Positions 9,401-16,691 of a stretch of 55,829 bases of DNA are shown here, piece by piece. Numbering within the stretch: position 1 is the first letter of the stretch; every line of letters begins with the position of its first letter. Under the pieces are notes generated by a model, which was given only the letters and a program-made list of their open reading frames with translations, was not told the origin of the DNA and made no database searches. The position numbers were made by a program, and so were the translations under genes. The stretch is from Bryobacteraceae bacterium (lineage in GTDB: Bacteria; Acidobacteriota; Terriglobia; Bryobacterales; Bryobacteraceae), in NCBI GenBank assembly GCA_025928545.1, contig JAICJH010000045.1, positions 1-55,829 on the forward strand, given 5' to 3'.

Positions 9401-10316
9401 GCGGTCCGCCGATGGTGCCACCGGGGTTCTGCCAGCGATAAAGCGGCTTTGAAGTGGGCTGGCCGGGGATGCCATTGACGACGGTCGTGTTCTTGTTATT
9501 GAACCATTCGTTGGCGTTGAATTCCTCGTGCCGATAGTAATAATATGCGCTTCCGTGAAAAGTGTTGGTGCCGTTCTTGATGACGACATTCATCTGGCCA
9601 CCGTTGCGGGCTCCATACTCGGCCGTGTAGTTCGAAACCATGACCTGCACTTCGCCGATTGCATCGACGCTGGGAGCCTGATAGCCACCGGTGCCTGGAG
9701 CGCCGCTGTCCTGGCTGGCAATTCCGTTGATGGTTACGAGGAGCTGGCCGGCTCCGCCGTTCACGGCAGGAGCTCCGCCACCGCCCGCCGCACCGGTGCC
9801 GCCACGACCGTCGGTTGTCGTTGTTGTCGCTGTGCCGGGGAGGGAGCGAAGGATGTTGAGGTAGTTACGACCGGCGGAGGGTGTGTCCTCAATCTGGGTC
9901 GTATTCACCGTGATGGTGCGATCGGAACTTTCGGTCTGGACGTGTGCAATCTCGCCCTGTACTTCGACCGAGGTGGTGACGTCGCCGACCGTGAGCTTGA
10001 TGTCCGGGTTCGCGAAGCGTTCGGCCTGCCCGACCGTGATTTTCTGGTCGTAGGCTTTGAAGCCCGACTGCGCGACATGAAGGGTGAAATCTCCGGGAGC
10101 CACCTGGAATTGGTAACGCCCGCCGGAATCCGTCTTGAAGGTGTTCTGCAGTTTCGTCACATCGTTGGTGAGCTGAACGTCGGCACCGACGATTGCGGCG
10201 CCGGACGCATCCGTTACAAGGCCCGCAATGGTGGCGCTCGAGGTCTGTGCATTTGCCGTTGGCAGCAAGGCCAACAACGCTAACGTGGCAAGGACAACTA
10301 ATTTATTCGATGTCAT
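6450..10316 (-). CDS. Oar-like TonB-dependent outer-membrane receptor, paralogue 1
   Basis: 1288 residues. A signal peptide (MTSNKLVV...LPTANAQ) is followed by a carboxypeptidase-regulatory-like domain at about 25-105, a plug-like domain at about 120-260 (GEVQVMVSNYTAEYGARNGGQ, then VVIKNGTNTFHGSAYYYYRHEEFN) and a long beta-barrel ending in SLRLRF with C-terminal Phe, the outer-membrane insertion signal. The ATG at 10316 was chosen for its signal peptide and a GAGGGG ribosome-binding site; an upstream in-frame extension of 25 residues lacks export features. Such proteins import or bind large ligands; the substrate is unknown. It is a close tandem paralogue of 10733-14590 and has its own promoter and terminator. 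Confidence 0.9.
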   Translation of the reverse strand: MTSNKLVVLATLALLALLPTANAQTSSATIAGLVTDASGAAIVGADVQLTNDVTKLQNTFKTDSGGRYQFQVAPGDFTLHVAQSGFKAYDQKITVGQAERFANPDIKLTVGDVTTSVEVQGEIAHVQTESSDRTITVNTTQIEDTPSAGRNYLNILRSLPGTATTTTTDGRGGTGAAGGGGAPAVNGGAGQLLVTINGIASQDSGAPGTGGYQAPSVDAIGEVQVMVSNYTAEYGARNGGQMNVVIKNGTNTFHGSAYYYYRHEEFNANEWFNNKNTTVVNGIPGQPTSKPLYRWQNPGGTIGGPLFIPGHFNRDRNKLFFFYSDDELHHVGTNGPNRYTMPTALERAGDFSQTFTSGNVQIPIYNPANNQIQFPNNQIPASQISPQGYAMLNLFPVPCGGAICTTANGLDTGGTRQYNYQDSFKNSSPLTDRILRIDAPLGKKTSFYVSALQDYYATHGAGSLLQSSGAGWGQFLSTYGVPNVNLAANLVHTFRPNLINEFTAGINRSFQIVDADDNSPCTGTAGNLALGTALPYACSLRSNTSLKGPNGQAVTFPDLFPGANDQNLLPNISFGTGGGFTQQTTPTQGVTNAPSFGVNSRWPFRGTDQITSITDTVSWIKGTHTVKFGFYLEHDSRNVTIYNNYNIGGSAFFAADRANANDTNWAYSNALIGSMFAYGGDNKRQINHSRYTTYEMFLQDTWKVSRRLTIDAGLRVQSIGPVTDQGADLGFFDTATYNPKTVGQLLFPTCTITTPSSGCPKANLAAVNPKTGKQYPYALVGTFDPLSYANNGGYPWSGVKFYKSSFWNRRIDLGPRIGFAYDLSGNGKTAIRGGFGIFYGRATSTDNIGASGNGTGPTEVAPLFLSPAYAYPTFNSLGGATASYAPQTVYGGTQDILNPQTIQWSFGVQHDIGKGTILDVSYLGWVTHHGFSLGGYDANFVAPFTTWKPTPGPGTNSCGQVTAFLDPTAAAVKSDCTGGALLNTQLIRSIVGFQGWQNINVNTNSGESNYNALQVQFNKRFGKRLQFGANYTWAKGLSYAPGLNNNNNNQYIDTKLTRDVGSTRPHVVNINFGYKLQNGTSLLPSGARNYVTKLFMDGWNINGVLSFYSGTGLGIGCAVSGAPIGYWYGSPVDTPNLRCQQTGPTFLPDGTKPSTVASVVDQRLWYPIAACANNALSVGSPCSITTSFGLPDKNSFGLGNTQLTSFYGPGFENADISVSKQIRLGKENRTLDFRAEAFNTLNHFNPGNPNTSLTFNYLTNAQTGTGIGGITGVQNTARHMALSLRLRF

Positions 10317-10418
10317 GAGATAAACCCCTCTATCCGCTTTGTGACATTTGTGCGACGCGTTGCCAAACTCCCGATGGCTGTGCGTAAACACGCTTTACAA
10401 TTACCCCTACAGGATGGA

Positions 10419-10448
10419 ATGGTATTGCAACAGACTAGCCCGCGTCAA
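10419..10448 (-). promoter_or_regulatory. sigma70-like promoter of Oar-like receptor 1
   Basis: On the minus strand, -35 TTGACG (10443-10448), an 18-bp spacer and -10 TACCAT (10419-10424). The same TTGAC-N18 arrangement lies before the other two receptor genes. The predicted leader is about 95 nt. Confidence 0.6.
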
Positions 10449-10475
10449 GCCTTTTCTTTAAATTTATTTGCAGAT

Positions 10476-10519
10476 AAGTCCTGTAATATCCCCAACTTAT
10501 GGCGAATTGGTCCAACCAT
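10476..10519 (-). promoter_or_regulatory. conserved receptor upstream element, copy 1
   Basis: Plus-strand text is AAGTCC, 24 bp, then ATTGGTCCAACCAT. The same two blocks with identical spacing (30 bp between block starts) occur before all three Oar-like receptor genes, just upstream of the -35 box. TGGT-CCA-ACCA inside the second block is palindromic. In this copy CCAACC-ATAA-GGTTGG (10512-10527) forms an additional perfect inverted repeat. It is a candidate binding site for a shared regulator. The rest of the 10317-10732 gap holds only the promoter and the next gene's terminator. Confidence 0.6.
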
Positions 10520-10666
10520 AAGGTTGGGATTGGTTACCCTTTGAGGGTGCCGATCTTTGTTCTGAAAGCTATCGGGGGCGAGGGAAAATAACTAAGGTGC
10601 TTGTTTGCCGAGACGCTGGTGTTCGGGAAGGGTAGCAATTGAGGGGCACAGCGAAGTTGGCGGCAC

Positions 10667-10702
10667 AAAAAAAGGAGGGCGGCCCGAACTGAGCCACCCT
10701 CC
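10667..10702 (-). terminator. rho-independent terminator of the second Oar-like receptor gene
   Basis: On the minus strand, GGAGGGTGGC pairs with GCCGCCCTCC (one G-U) around a 9-nt loop and is followed by seven T. It lies about 30 bp past the stop of the gene at 10733-14590. Confidence 0.9.
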
Positions 10703-10732
10703 CCCAACGTCGGGCCACCTGGGCCGATGGGA

Positions 10733-13700
10733 CTAGAAGCGGAACCGCAACGACAGCGCCAGATGACGGGCGGTGTTCTGCGCGGTGGTGATCATGCCAA
10801 AGTTGGCGTTCGTCTGGGCTCCGGTCACGAAGTTGTAAGTCAGATTGCCTCCGTTACCGGACACGTTTGGATTTCCCGGATTGAAATGGTTCAACGTGTT
10901 GAACGCCTCAGCGCGGAACTCAAGCGTGCGGCTCTCCTTGCCGAGCGTGATCTGTTTGGAAACGCTGAGGTCGGCGTTTTCAAAACCGGGACCATAGGTC
11001 AGAGTGAGCGGTTCGTTACCCAGGCCGAAAGAGCCGGGACCGGGCAACTGGAAGCCGGCTGCCGAATTGTTCACGGCGAGTCCGGCGTTGAACGGATACC
11101 ATAGCCGCGGGTCGGCCACCGAACCCACCGAGGCAGGCGTCGCCCCATCGGGAAGGAACATGTTTCCGTTCATCTGGCAGCGGAGGGTGGGAGTGTCCAC
11201 TGGCGATCCTGTCCAGTAGCCAATCGGAGCGCCCGTGACCGCACAGCCGACAAAAATCGGTGTGCCGCTGTAGAACGACAGGACACCATTGATGTTCCAG
11301 CCGTCCATGAACAGTTTCGTGACGTAGTTCCGCGCCCCCGTCGGCAGCAGCGACGTGCCGTTCTGCAGCCTGTAGCCGAAATTCACATTCACCACGTGAG
11401 GACGATTGCCACTGGTGACGTTGTAAGTAAGCTTCGTATCGATGTACTGGTTGCTGCCGCCGGGGCTGTAGGCAAGAGCCTTCGACCATGTGTAATTCGC
11501 GCCGAACTGCAGTCTCTTGCCGAATCGCTTGTTGACCTGTACCTGGAGCGCGTTGTAGTTGCTTTCGCCCGAGTTCGTATTCACGTTGATGGCGTTCCAG
11601 CCTTCGAAGCGAGTCAGGCCGCGGATCAGCTGCGCATTCAGGAGAGCGCCGCCTGTGCAGTTAGTCAGATTGACAGCCGGGGCCGTGGGATCGAGATATT
11701 TGAGTACCTGACCGCAACTGTTGGTATCGGGTCCTGGCGTGGGTTTCCAGGTCGTATAAGGCGGAGGGGCATTCAGATCGTAGCCACTCAGACTGAAGCC
11801 GTGGTGCGTGACCCAGCCGAGATAGGAAACATCCAGGATGGTGCCTTTGCCGATGTCGCGCTGAACGCCGAAGCTCCACTGAATGGTCTGGGGATTGAGA
11901 ATATCGCGCGTGCCTCCGTATACGGTCTGCGGCGCATAGGACGCCGTGCTGCCTGTGAGGGAGCTAAACGTCGGATAGGGATACGCCGGCGAGAGGAACA
12001 GCGGAGCAACTTCCGTCGGTCCCGTACCGTTGCCGCTGGCTCCGATGTTGTCCGTGCTGGTCGCACGTCCATAGAAGATTCCGAAGCCGCCGCGAACCGC
12101 CATCTTGCCATTGCCAAAAACGTCATAAGCAAAACCGATACGCGGGCCAAGATCAATCCGACGGTTCCAGAAGCTGGAATCGTAGAACTTCACTCCGGAC
12201 CATGGAAATCCGCCGTTGTTGGGGTAGCTCAACGGATCGAATGTACCGACCAGCGCGAACGGGTACTGCTTTCCGGATTTAGGATTCACCGCCGCCAGGT
12301 TGGCTTTCGGGCAACCGGAGGACGGCGTAGCGATTGTGCAACTCGGGAACAACAACTGGCCGACCGTCTGCGCGTTGTAGGTGGAGGTATCGAAGAAACC
12401 CAACTGCGCTCCCTTGTCGGTTTCCGGGCCGATACTCTGAATGCGGAGTCCGGCGTCAATCGTGAGCCGGCGGTTCACCTTCCAGGTATCCTGCACGAAC
12501 CATTCGTAGGTGCTGTAGCGCGAATGGTTGATCTGACGTTTGTTGTCGACGCCGAACGCGAACATCGATCCGATCAGGGCATTCGAATACGCCCAGTTCG
12601 TGTCATTCGGATTCGCGCGGTCGGGAGTAAAGTACGCGGTCCCGCCTATATTGAAGTTGTTATAGATCGTCACATTGCGGGAATCGTGTTCCAGATAGAA
12701 GCCCGCCTTGATAGTGTGGGTTCCTTTGATCCACGTGATGTTGTCGGTGATGCTCGTAATCTGGTCAGTGCCGCGGAACGGCCAGCGGGAATTGACGCCA
12801 AACGCGGGGGCGCTCTGAACGCCCTGCGTGGGAGCAATTTGTTGCGAGAAACCGCCGCCTGCAGTTGTGAAATCTATGTTCGGCAGCAGATTCTGGTCAT
12901 TCGCGCCGGGGAATAAATTCGGGAATGTGACGGTTTCGCCGTTGGGTCCTTTGAGGTTCGGATTGCTCCGAAGACTGCACGGGTATGACAGGGCGGTTCC
13001 CGGAGTAAGGGAAGCCGCGGTCGAGGTGCAGGGACTGGTATTATCCGCGTCGACGATCTGGAATGAACGATTGATGCCGGCCGTGAATTCGTTAATCAGG
13101 TTAGATCTGAAAGTGTGAACCACGTTCGCTGCGACGTTCGCGTTGGGTACGCCGTAAGTGGAAAGGAACTGGCCCCAGCCTGCGCCGCTGGCCTGTAACA
13201 GAGAGCCTGCCCCGTGCGTTGCGTAATAATCCTGCAGGGCGCTGACGTAGAAAGACGTCTTTTTGCCCAGAGGGGCATCGATGCGCAGAATTCTGTCCGT
13301 CAGCGGGCTTGAGTTCGTGAAGCTGTTCTGGTAATTGTAGGCGCGCGCTCCCGACGGATCGAGGCCATTGGACGTGTTGCAGGCAACGCCGCCGCAGGGT
13401 ATCGGGAAGAGATTCAGCACCGCATAACCCTGCGCGCTGATCTGACTGGCCGGAATCTGGTTGCCCGGGAACTGAAGCTGATTGTTCAGCGGATTGTAAA
13501 TCGGAATCAGCGCACCACCGGTAGTCCTTGTCTCCGAAAAATCGCCTCTCCGCTCCAGGGCGGTAGGCATCGTATAGCGGTTCGGGCCATTGGTACCGAT
13601 GTGGTGCAGTTCGTCGTCGGAATAAAAGAAGAACAGCTTATTGCGATCTCGGTTGAAATGGCCGGGAATATAGAGCGGGCCGCCGATGGTGCCGCCTGGA

Positions 13701-14590
13701 TTCTGCCAGCGATAGAGTGGCTTAGCGGTGGCCTGACCGGGAATGCCGTTCACGGTGACTGTGTTCTTGTTGTTGAACCACTCATTGGCGTTGAATTCTT
13801 CGTGGCGATAGTAATAGTAAGCCGTCCCGTGGAACTGGCTGGAGCCGTTCTTGATCACTACGTTCATCTGGCCGCCGTTGCGCGCGCCGTACTCAGCCGT
13901 GTAGTTCGAAACCATCACCTGCACTTCGCCGATTGCGTCAACGCTGGGGGCCTGATAGCCGCCGGTGCCTGGCGCGCCGCTGTCCTGACTGGCGATTCCG
14001 TTGATGGTGACAAGAAGCTGCCCGGCGCCGCCATTGACCGCGGGAGCGCCGCCGCCGCCCGCCGCACCAGTACCGCCGCGGCCGTCAGTCGTGGTGGTGG
14101 TTGCGGTACCCGGCAGAGAACGCAGAATGTTGAGATAATTGCGGCCCGCCGATGGAGTATCTTCGATCTGGGTCTGGTTCACCGAAATCGTGCGGTCGGA
14201 ACTGTCAGTCTGCACGTGGGCTATCTCGCCCTGCACTTCCACGGACGTAGCGACGTCGCCGACTGTGAGTTTGATGTCGGGGTTGGCGAACCGCTCTGTC
14301 TGCCCCACCGTGATTTTCTGGTCGTAGGTCTTGAAGCCCGGCTGTGCGATGTGGAGCGTGTAAGCTCCGGGGGTTACCTGAAACTGGTAGCGGCCGCCGG
14401 AGTCCGTTTTGAAATTGTTCTGGAGTTTTGTCAGATCGTTGGTGAGCTGAACATCGGCGCCCACAACAGCCGCGCCGGATGGATCGGTTACGGTGCCGGT
14501 GATATTAGCGCTCGACGTTTGAGCGTTTGCCGTTGGAAGCGTGGCCAACGACGCGAACAGAGCAAGTAAAACTAATTTGCGTGGTGACAT
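10733..14590 (-). CDS. Oar-like TonB-dependent outer-membrane receptor, paralogue 2
   Basis: 1285 residues, with the same order as its neighbour: signal peptide (MSPRKLVLLALF...LPTANAQ), carboxypeptidase-regulatory-like domain, plug, barrel, terminal SLRFRF. The plug region, from RNYLNILRSLPGTATTTTT through MNVVIKNG, is virtually identical to paralogue 1, while the C-terminal third and the extracellular-loop-like segments differ. This points to tandem duplication followed by loop divergence. A GAGGGG ribosome-binding site precedes the ATG. It has its own promoter, terminator and copy of the conserved upstream element. No TonB, ExbB or ExbD gene lies in the window. Confidence 0.9.
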   Translation of the reverse strand: MSPRKLVLLALFASLATLPTANAQTSSANITGTVTDPSGAAVVGADVQLTNDLTKLQNNFKTDSGGRYQFQVTPGAYTLHIAQPGFKTYDQKITVGQTERFANPDIKLTVGDVATSVEVQGEIAHVQTDSSDRTISVNQTQIEDTPSAGRNYLNILRSLPGTATTTTTDGRGGTGAAGGGGAPAVNGGAGQLLVTINGIASQDSGAPGTGGYQAPSVDAIGEVQVMVSNYTAEYGARNGGQMNVVIKNGSSQFHGTAYYYYRHEEFNANEWFNNKNTVTVNGIPGQATAKPLYRWQNPGGTIGGPLYIPGHFNRDRNKLFFFYSDDELHHIGTNGPNRYTMPTALERRGDFSETRTTGGALIPIYNPLNNQLQFPGNQIPASQISAQGYAVLNLFPIPCGGVACNTSNGLDPSGARAYNYQNSFTNSSPLTDRILRIDAPLGKKTSFYVSALQDYYATHGAGSLLQASGAGWGQFLSTYGVPNANVAANVVHTFRSNLINEFTAGINRSFQIVDADNTSPCTSTAASLTPGTALSYPCSLRSNPNLKGPNGETVTFPNLFPGANDQNLLPNIDFTTAGGGFSQQIAPTQGVQSAPAFGVNSRWPFRGTDQITSITDNITWIKGTHTIKAGFYLEHDSRNVTIYNNFNIGGTAYFTPDRANPNDTNWAYSNALIGSMFAFGVDNKRQINHSRYSTYEWFVQDTWKVNRRLTIDAGLRIQSIGPETDKGAQLGFFDTSTYNAQTVGQLLFPSCTIATPSSGCPKANLAAVNPKSGKQYPFALVGTFDPLSYPNNGGFPWSGVKFYDSSFWNRRIDLGPRIGFAYDVFGNGKMAVRGGFGIFYGRATSTDNIGASGNGTGPTEVAPLFLSPAYPYPTFSSLTGSTASYAPQTVYGGTRDILNPQTIQWSFGVQRDIGKGTILDVSYLGWVTHHGFSLSGYDLNAPPPYTTWKPTPGPDTNSCGQVLKYLDPTAPAVNLTNCTGGALLNAQLIRGLTRFEGWNAINVNTNSGESNYNALQVQVNKRFGKRLQFGANYTWSKALAYSPGGSNQYIDTKLTYNVTSGNRPHVVNVNFGYRLQNGTSLLPTGARNYVTKLFMDGWNINGVLSFYSGTPIFVGCAVTGAPIGYWTGSPVDTPTLRCQMNGNMFLPDGATPASVGSVADPRLWYPFNAGLAVNNSAAGFQLPGPGSFGLGNEPLTLTYGPGFENADLSVSKQITLGKESRTLEFRAEAFNTLNHFNPGNPNVSGNGGNLTYNFVTGAQTNANFGMITTAQNTARHLALSLRFRF

Positions 14591-14669
14591 TTTTCAATAG
14601 CCCCTCAAGCTGAAATTGGCTGTGCCTGGTATGTGTTCGTCTGGATTTCCCCCTGGCACTTCTGAGAAA

Positions 14670-14699
14670 AATATATTGCAGAACGATACGCGGCGTCAA
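14670..14699 (-). promoter_or_regulatory. sigma70-like promoter of Oar-like receptor 2
   Basis: Minus-strand -35 TTGACG (14694-14699), 18-bp spacer, -10 TATATT (14670-14675). Predicted leader about 75 nt. Confidence 0.65.
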
Positions 14700-14726
14700 G
14701 CTTTTCGCCGGGAGTTTTGGACGGAT

Positions 14727-14770
14727 AAGTCCTGTATTATTACTAACTTATAGGGGATTGGTCCAGCCAT
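14727..14770 (-). promoter_or_regulatory. conserved receptor upstream element, copy 2
   Basis: Plus-strand AAGTCC, 24 bp, ATTGGTCCAGCCAT. Spacing between the blocks is the same as in copies 1 and 3. It lies 27 bp upstream of the -35 box, as in copy 1. Apart from this element and the two divergent promoters, the 14591-14947 gap shows nothing. Confidence 0.6.
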
Positions 14771-14867
14771 GGGTACCGCATATCGGTGTAAGTCGGCTCT
14801 GCATTGTGCGATTTGAATCATCCGCAGGCCGCCGAAGATGCGGGAGGTAACAGAATCACGGCGCTGC

Positions 14868-14897
14868 TCGACATCGGGCGATATCCCGCGATATACT
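14868..14897 (+). promoter_or_regulatory. sigma70-like promoter of the NqrB-like gene
   Basis: -35 TCGACA (14868-14873), 18-bp spacer, -10 TATACT (14892-14897), placing transcription start near 14904, about 45 nt before the GTG start. Confidence 0.5.
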
Positions 14898-14947
14898 CCC
14901 GATTACTCCATGCCGAATAATTCGACAAGGGCGGTGGATTAGCTTCC

Positions 14948-16567
14948 GTGGCCCGCCTTCCCAGCGCCGAACCACCCTCCCGCGCGCGTCAATCGAGGAG
15001 CGAACGCCGCCTCGCCGCCAGATCCGGTCCGGTGACGCCGGTACCGGCCGGAAGTTCAGGTCCGATTAAACCGCTGGCATTGCCGGCGATTCCGATCCTG
15101 ACATTCGCTGCCTTTTGCCTGCTGCCTCAGATATATTCGCAAGCCGGGCTCCTGAAATCCTTCGGCCTCGCGACCGCGGTTCTGGCGATCTTCTATGTAT
15201 TGCTGAGCGCGGCCGTGCGGCGTTCAGGCCGCACTCTGAGCTACCAGTTCATTCCGGTCCGGGTGCATTACGTCCAGTTGGTGATGCATTCCTGCATCTT
15301 TGCCTATTGGGGCCTGTATTGGGACGAAGTGTACCGGCACATTCCGGTGATCCTGGCGCAGGTGGCGTTTCTTTATGCCCTCGACATGATGGTTTGCTGG
15401 TCGCGACGCGATAAGTGGATTCTCGGTTTTGGCCCGTTTCCGATCGTCTTCAGCACCAACCTTTTTCTGTGGTTTCGCGACGACTGGTTCTGGCTACAGT
15501 TCGCGATGATCGCCACCATCGTTCTCTGCAAGGAATTTGTGAAGTGGGAGCGCGACGGCCAGCGCACGCATATCTTCAACCCGTCCGGGATTGCGCTGTT
15601 TCTGTTTTCGATGGGACTGCTGCTCGCCAACGCGACGAACATTTCCTGGGGGGCAGAGATTGCCGGCACCATGCAGCGGCCGCCGCAGATTTACATCGAG
15701 ATTTTCATCCTGGGACTGATTGTACAGGCGCTGTTTTCCGTGACACTAGTCACGCTTGCCTCGGCGTTCGTGCTGTACGTCTTTGGGCTGGCGTTTACGC
15801 ATGCAACCGGCCAGTTCTATTTCATTGATTCCAATATTCATGCGGCGGTTTTTCTGGGGCTGCACCTGCTCGTCACCGATCCGTCCACCTCTCCGCGCCG
15901 CATGACAGGCAAGGTGATTTTTGGCGCGCTGTACGGAGCGGCGGTCATCGCGCTCTACGCTATCCTGCAGAAGAACGGTGCGCCGCAGTTCTATGACAAA
16001 CTTCTCTGCGTCCCCATTCTCAACCTCATGGTGCGCGGCCTGGACCGGGCCAGCGCTGCTTTTGCCTCGCGATTCCACCCGCTGAATTTAATTCACAAGT
16101 GGGGCGCGTACAGACTCAACTTCCTTCACATGGCGATCTGGGCGGGTCTTTTCGGAATCATGCTGTCGACCGGCTTCCTGGGGAGAGCGCAGGATCTGAA
16201 GGTGGAATGCGAAGGCGACAATGCTGCTTCCTGTCTGGCGTACGGAAAAGCCATGCTGCGGGACAGCGATGGCGCGGTCTCGAAAGTGCGCGGCGGAGAA
16301 GCCATTGGCCGTGCCTGCGTGCTCGGCCTGGCGGAAGGATGCTCCGCGCTGGGCGATTTTGTCAAAATGCGCGACGGCCTCACGGTGCTGAATGGCGCTT
16401 GCGGGCAGGGAGATAACGTCGCCTGTTTCCTGGGCGGATGGGCGATTGGCAAAGGATTGGGAATCCAGCAGAACGATGCCGGCGCGATTACTTATTTTGA
16501 GAAGGCCTGCAGCGGAGGGTTTGCACCGGCCTGCGATTCTCTGCGGCAGATGGGCGCGGGCCGGTAG
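14948..16567 (+). CDS. NqrB/RnfD-like membrane protein with cysteine-rich Sel1-type C-terminal domain
   Basis: 539 residues, GTG start. The N-terminus (about 1-45) is Arg/Pro-rich and probably cytoplasmic. About ten membrane segments follow (roughly 46-410), and LLVTDPSTSPRRMTGKVIFG matches the TDPxTSP signature of the NqrB/RnfD family of Na+/H+-translocating oxidoreductase subunits. I do not see the SGAT-type motif that carries covalent FMN, so electron transfer is doubtful. After the last membrane helix (IMLSTGFLG), residues about 420-539 contain four C-x7-C pairs spaced like disulfide-bonded Sel1/Hcp repeats, implying an extracytoplasmic tail. No other rnf or nqr genes are nearby. The exact start is uncertain. 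Confidence 0.75.
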   Translation: MARLPSAEPPSRARQSRSERRLAARSGPVTPVPAGSSGPIKPLALPAIPILTFAAFCLLPQIYSQAGLLKSFGLATAVLAIFYVLLSAAVRRSGRTLSYQFIPVRVHYVQLVMHSCIFAYWGLYWDEVYRHIPVILAQVAFLYALDMMVCWSRRDKWILGFGPFPIVFSTNLFLWFRDDWFWLQFAMIATIVLCKEFVKWERDGQRTHIFNPSGIALFLFSMGLLLANATNISWGAEIAGTMQRPPQIYIEIFILGLIVQALFSVTLVTLASAFVLYVFGLAFTHATGQFYFIDSNIHAAVFLGLHLLVTDPSTSPRRMTGKVIFGALYGAAVIALYAILQKNGAPQFYDKLLCVPILNLMVRGLDRASAAFASRFHPLNLIHKWGAYRLNFLHMAIWAGLFGIMLSTGFLGRAQDLKVECEGDNAASCLAYGKAMLRDSDGAVSKVRGGEAIGRACVLGLAEGCSALGDFVKMRDGLTVLNGACGQGDNVACFLGGWAIGKGLGIQQNDAGAITYFEKACSGGFAPACDSLRQMGAGR

Positions 16568-16622
16568 AGGCTCCCGAATTTCGGGCGGGCGTTGCTCCCG
16601 AATCCGGACACTACAAATACAC

Positions 16623-16659
16623 GAGGGGCGGGAAACCGATTATCGGCTTCCCGCCCCTC
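16623..16659. terminator. long GC-rich hairpin between convergent genes, probable bidirectional terminator
   Basis: GAGGGGCGGGAA pairs perfectly with TTCCCGCCCCTC, with an inner CCGAT/ATCGG helix. It lies between the stop of the NqrB-like gene (16567) and the stop of receptor 3 (16692). The plus side is followed by TGTTTATT; the minus side has only a weak T-run. Confidence 0.75.
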
Positions 16660-16691
16660 TGTTTATTGCTTAATGCAGTTGCGACTCAGGC

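Noticed and set aside
6450..14590. Long direct DNA repeats as a mobile element
   Set aside because: The similarity is explained by two paralogous receptor genes; there are no transposase genes, terminal inverted repeats or target duplications.
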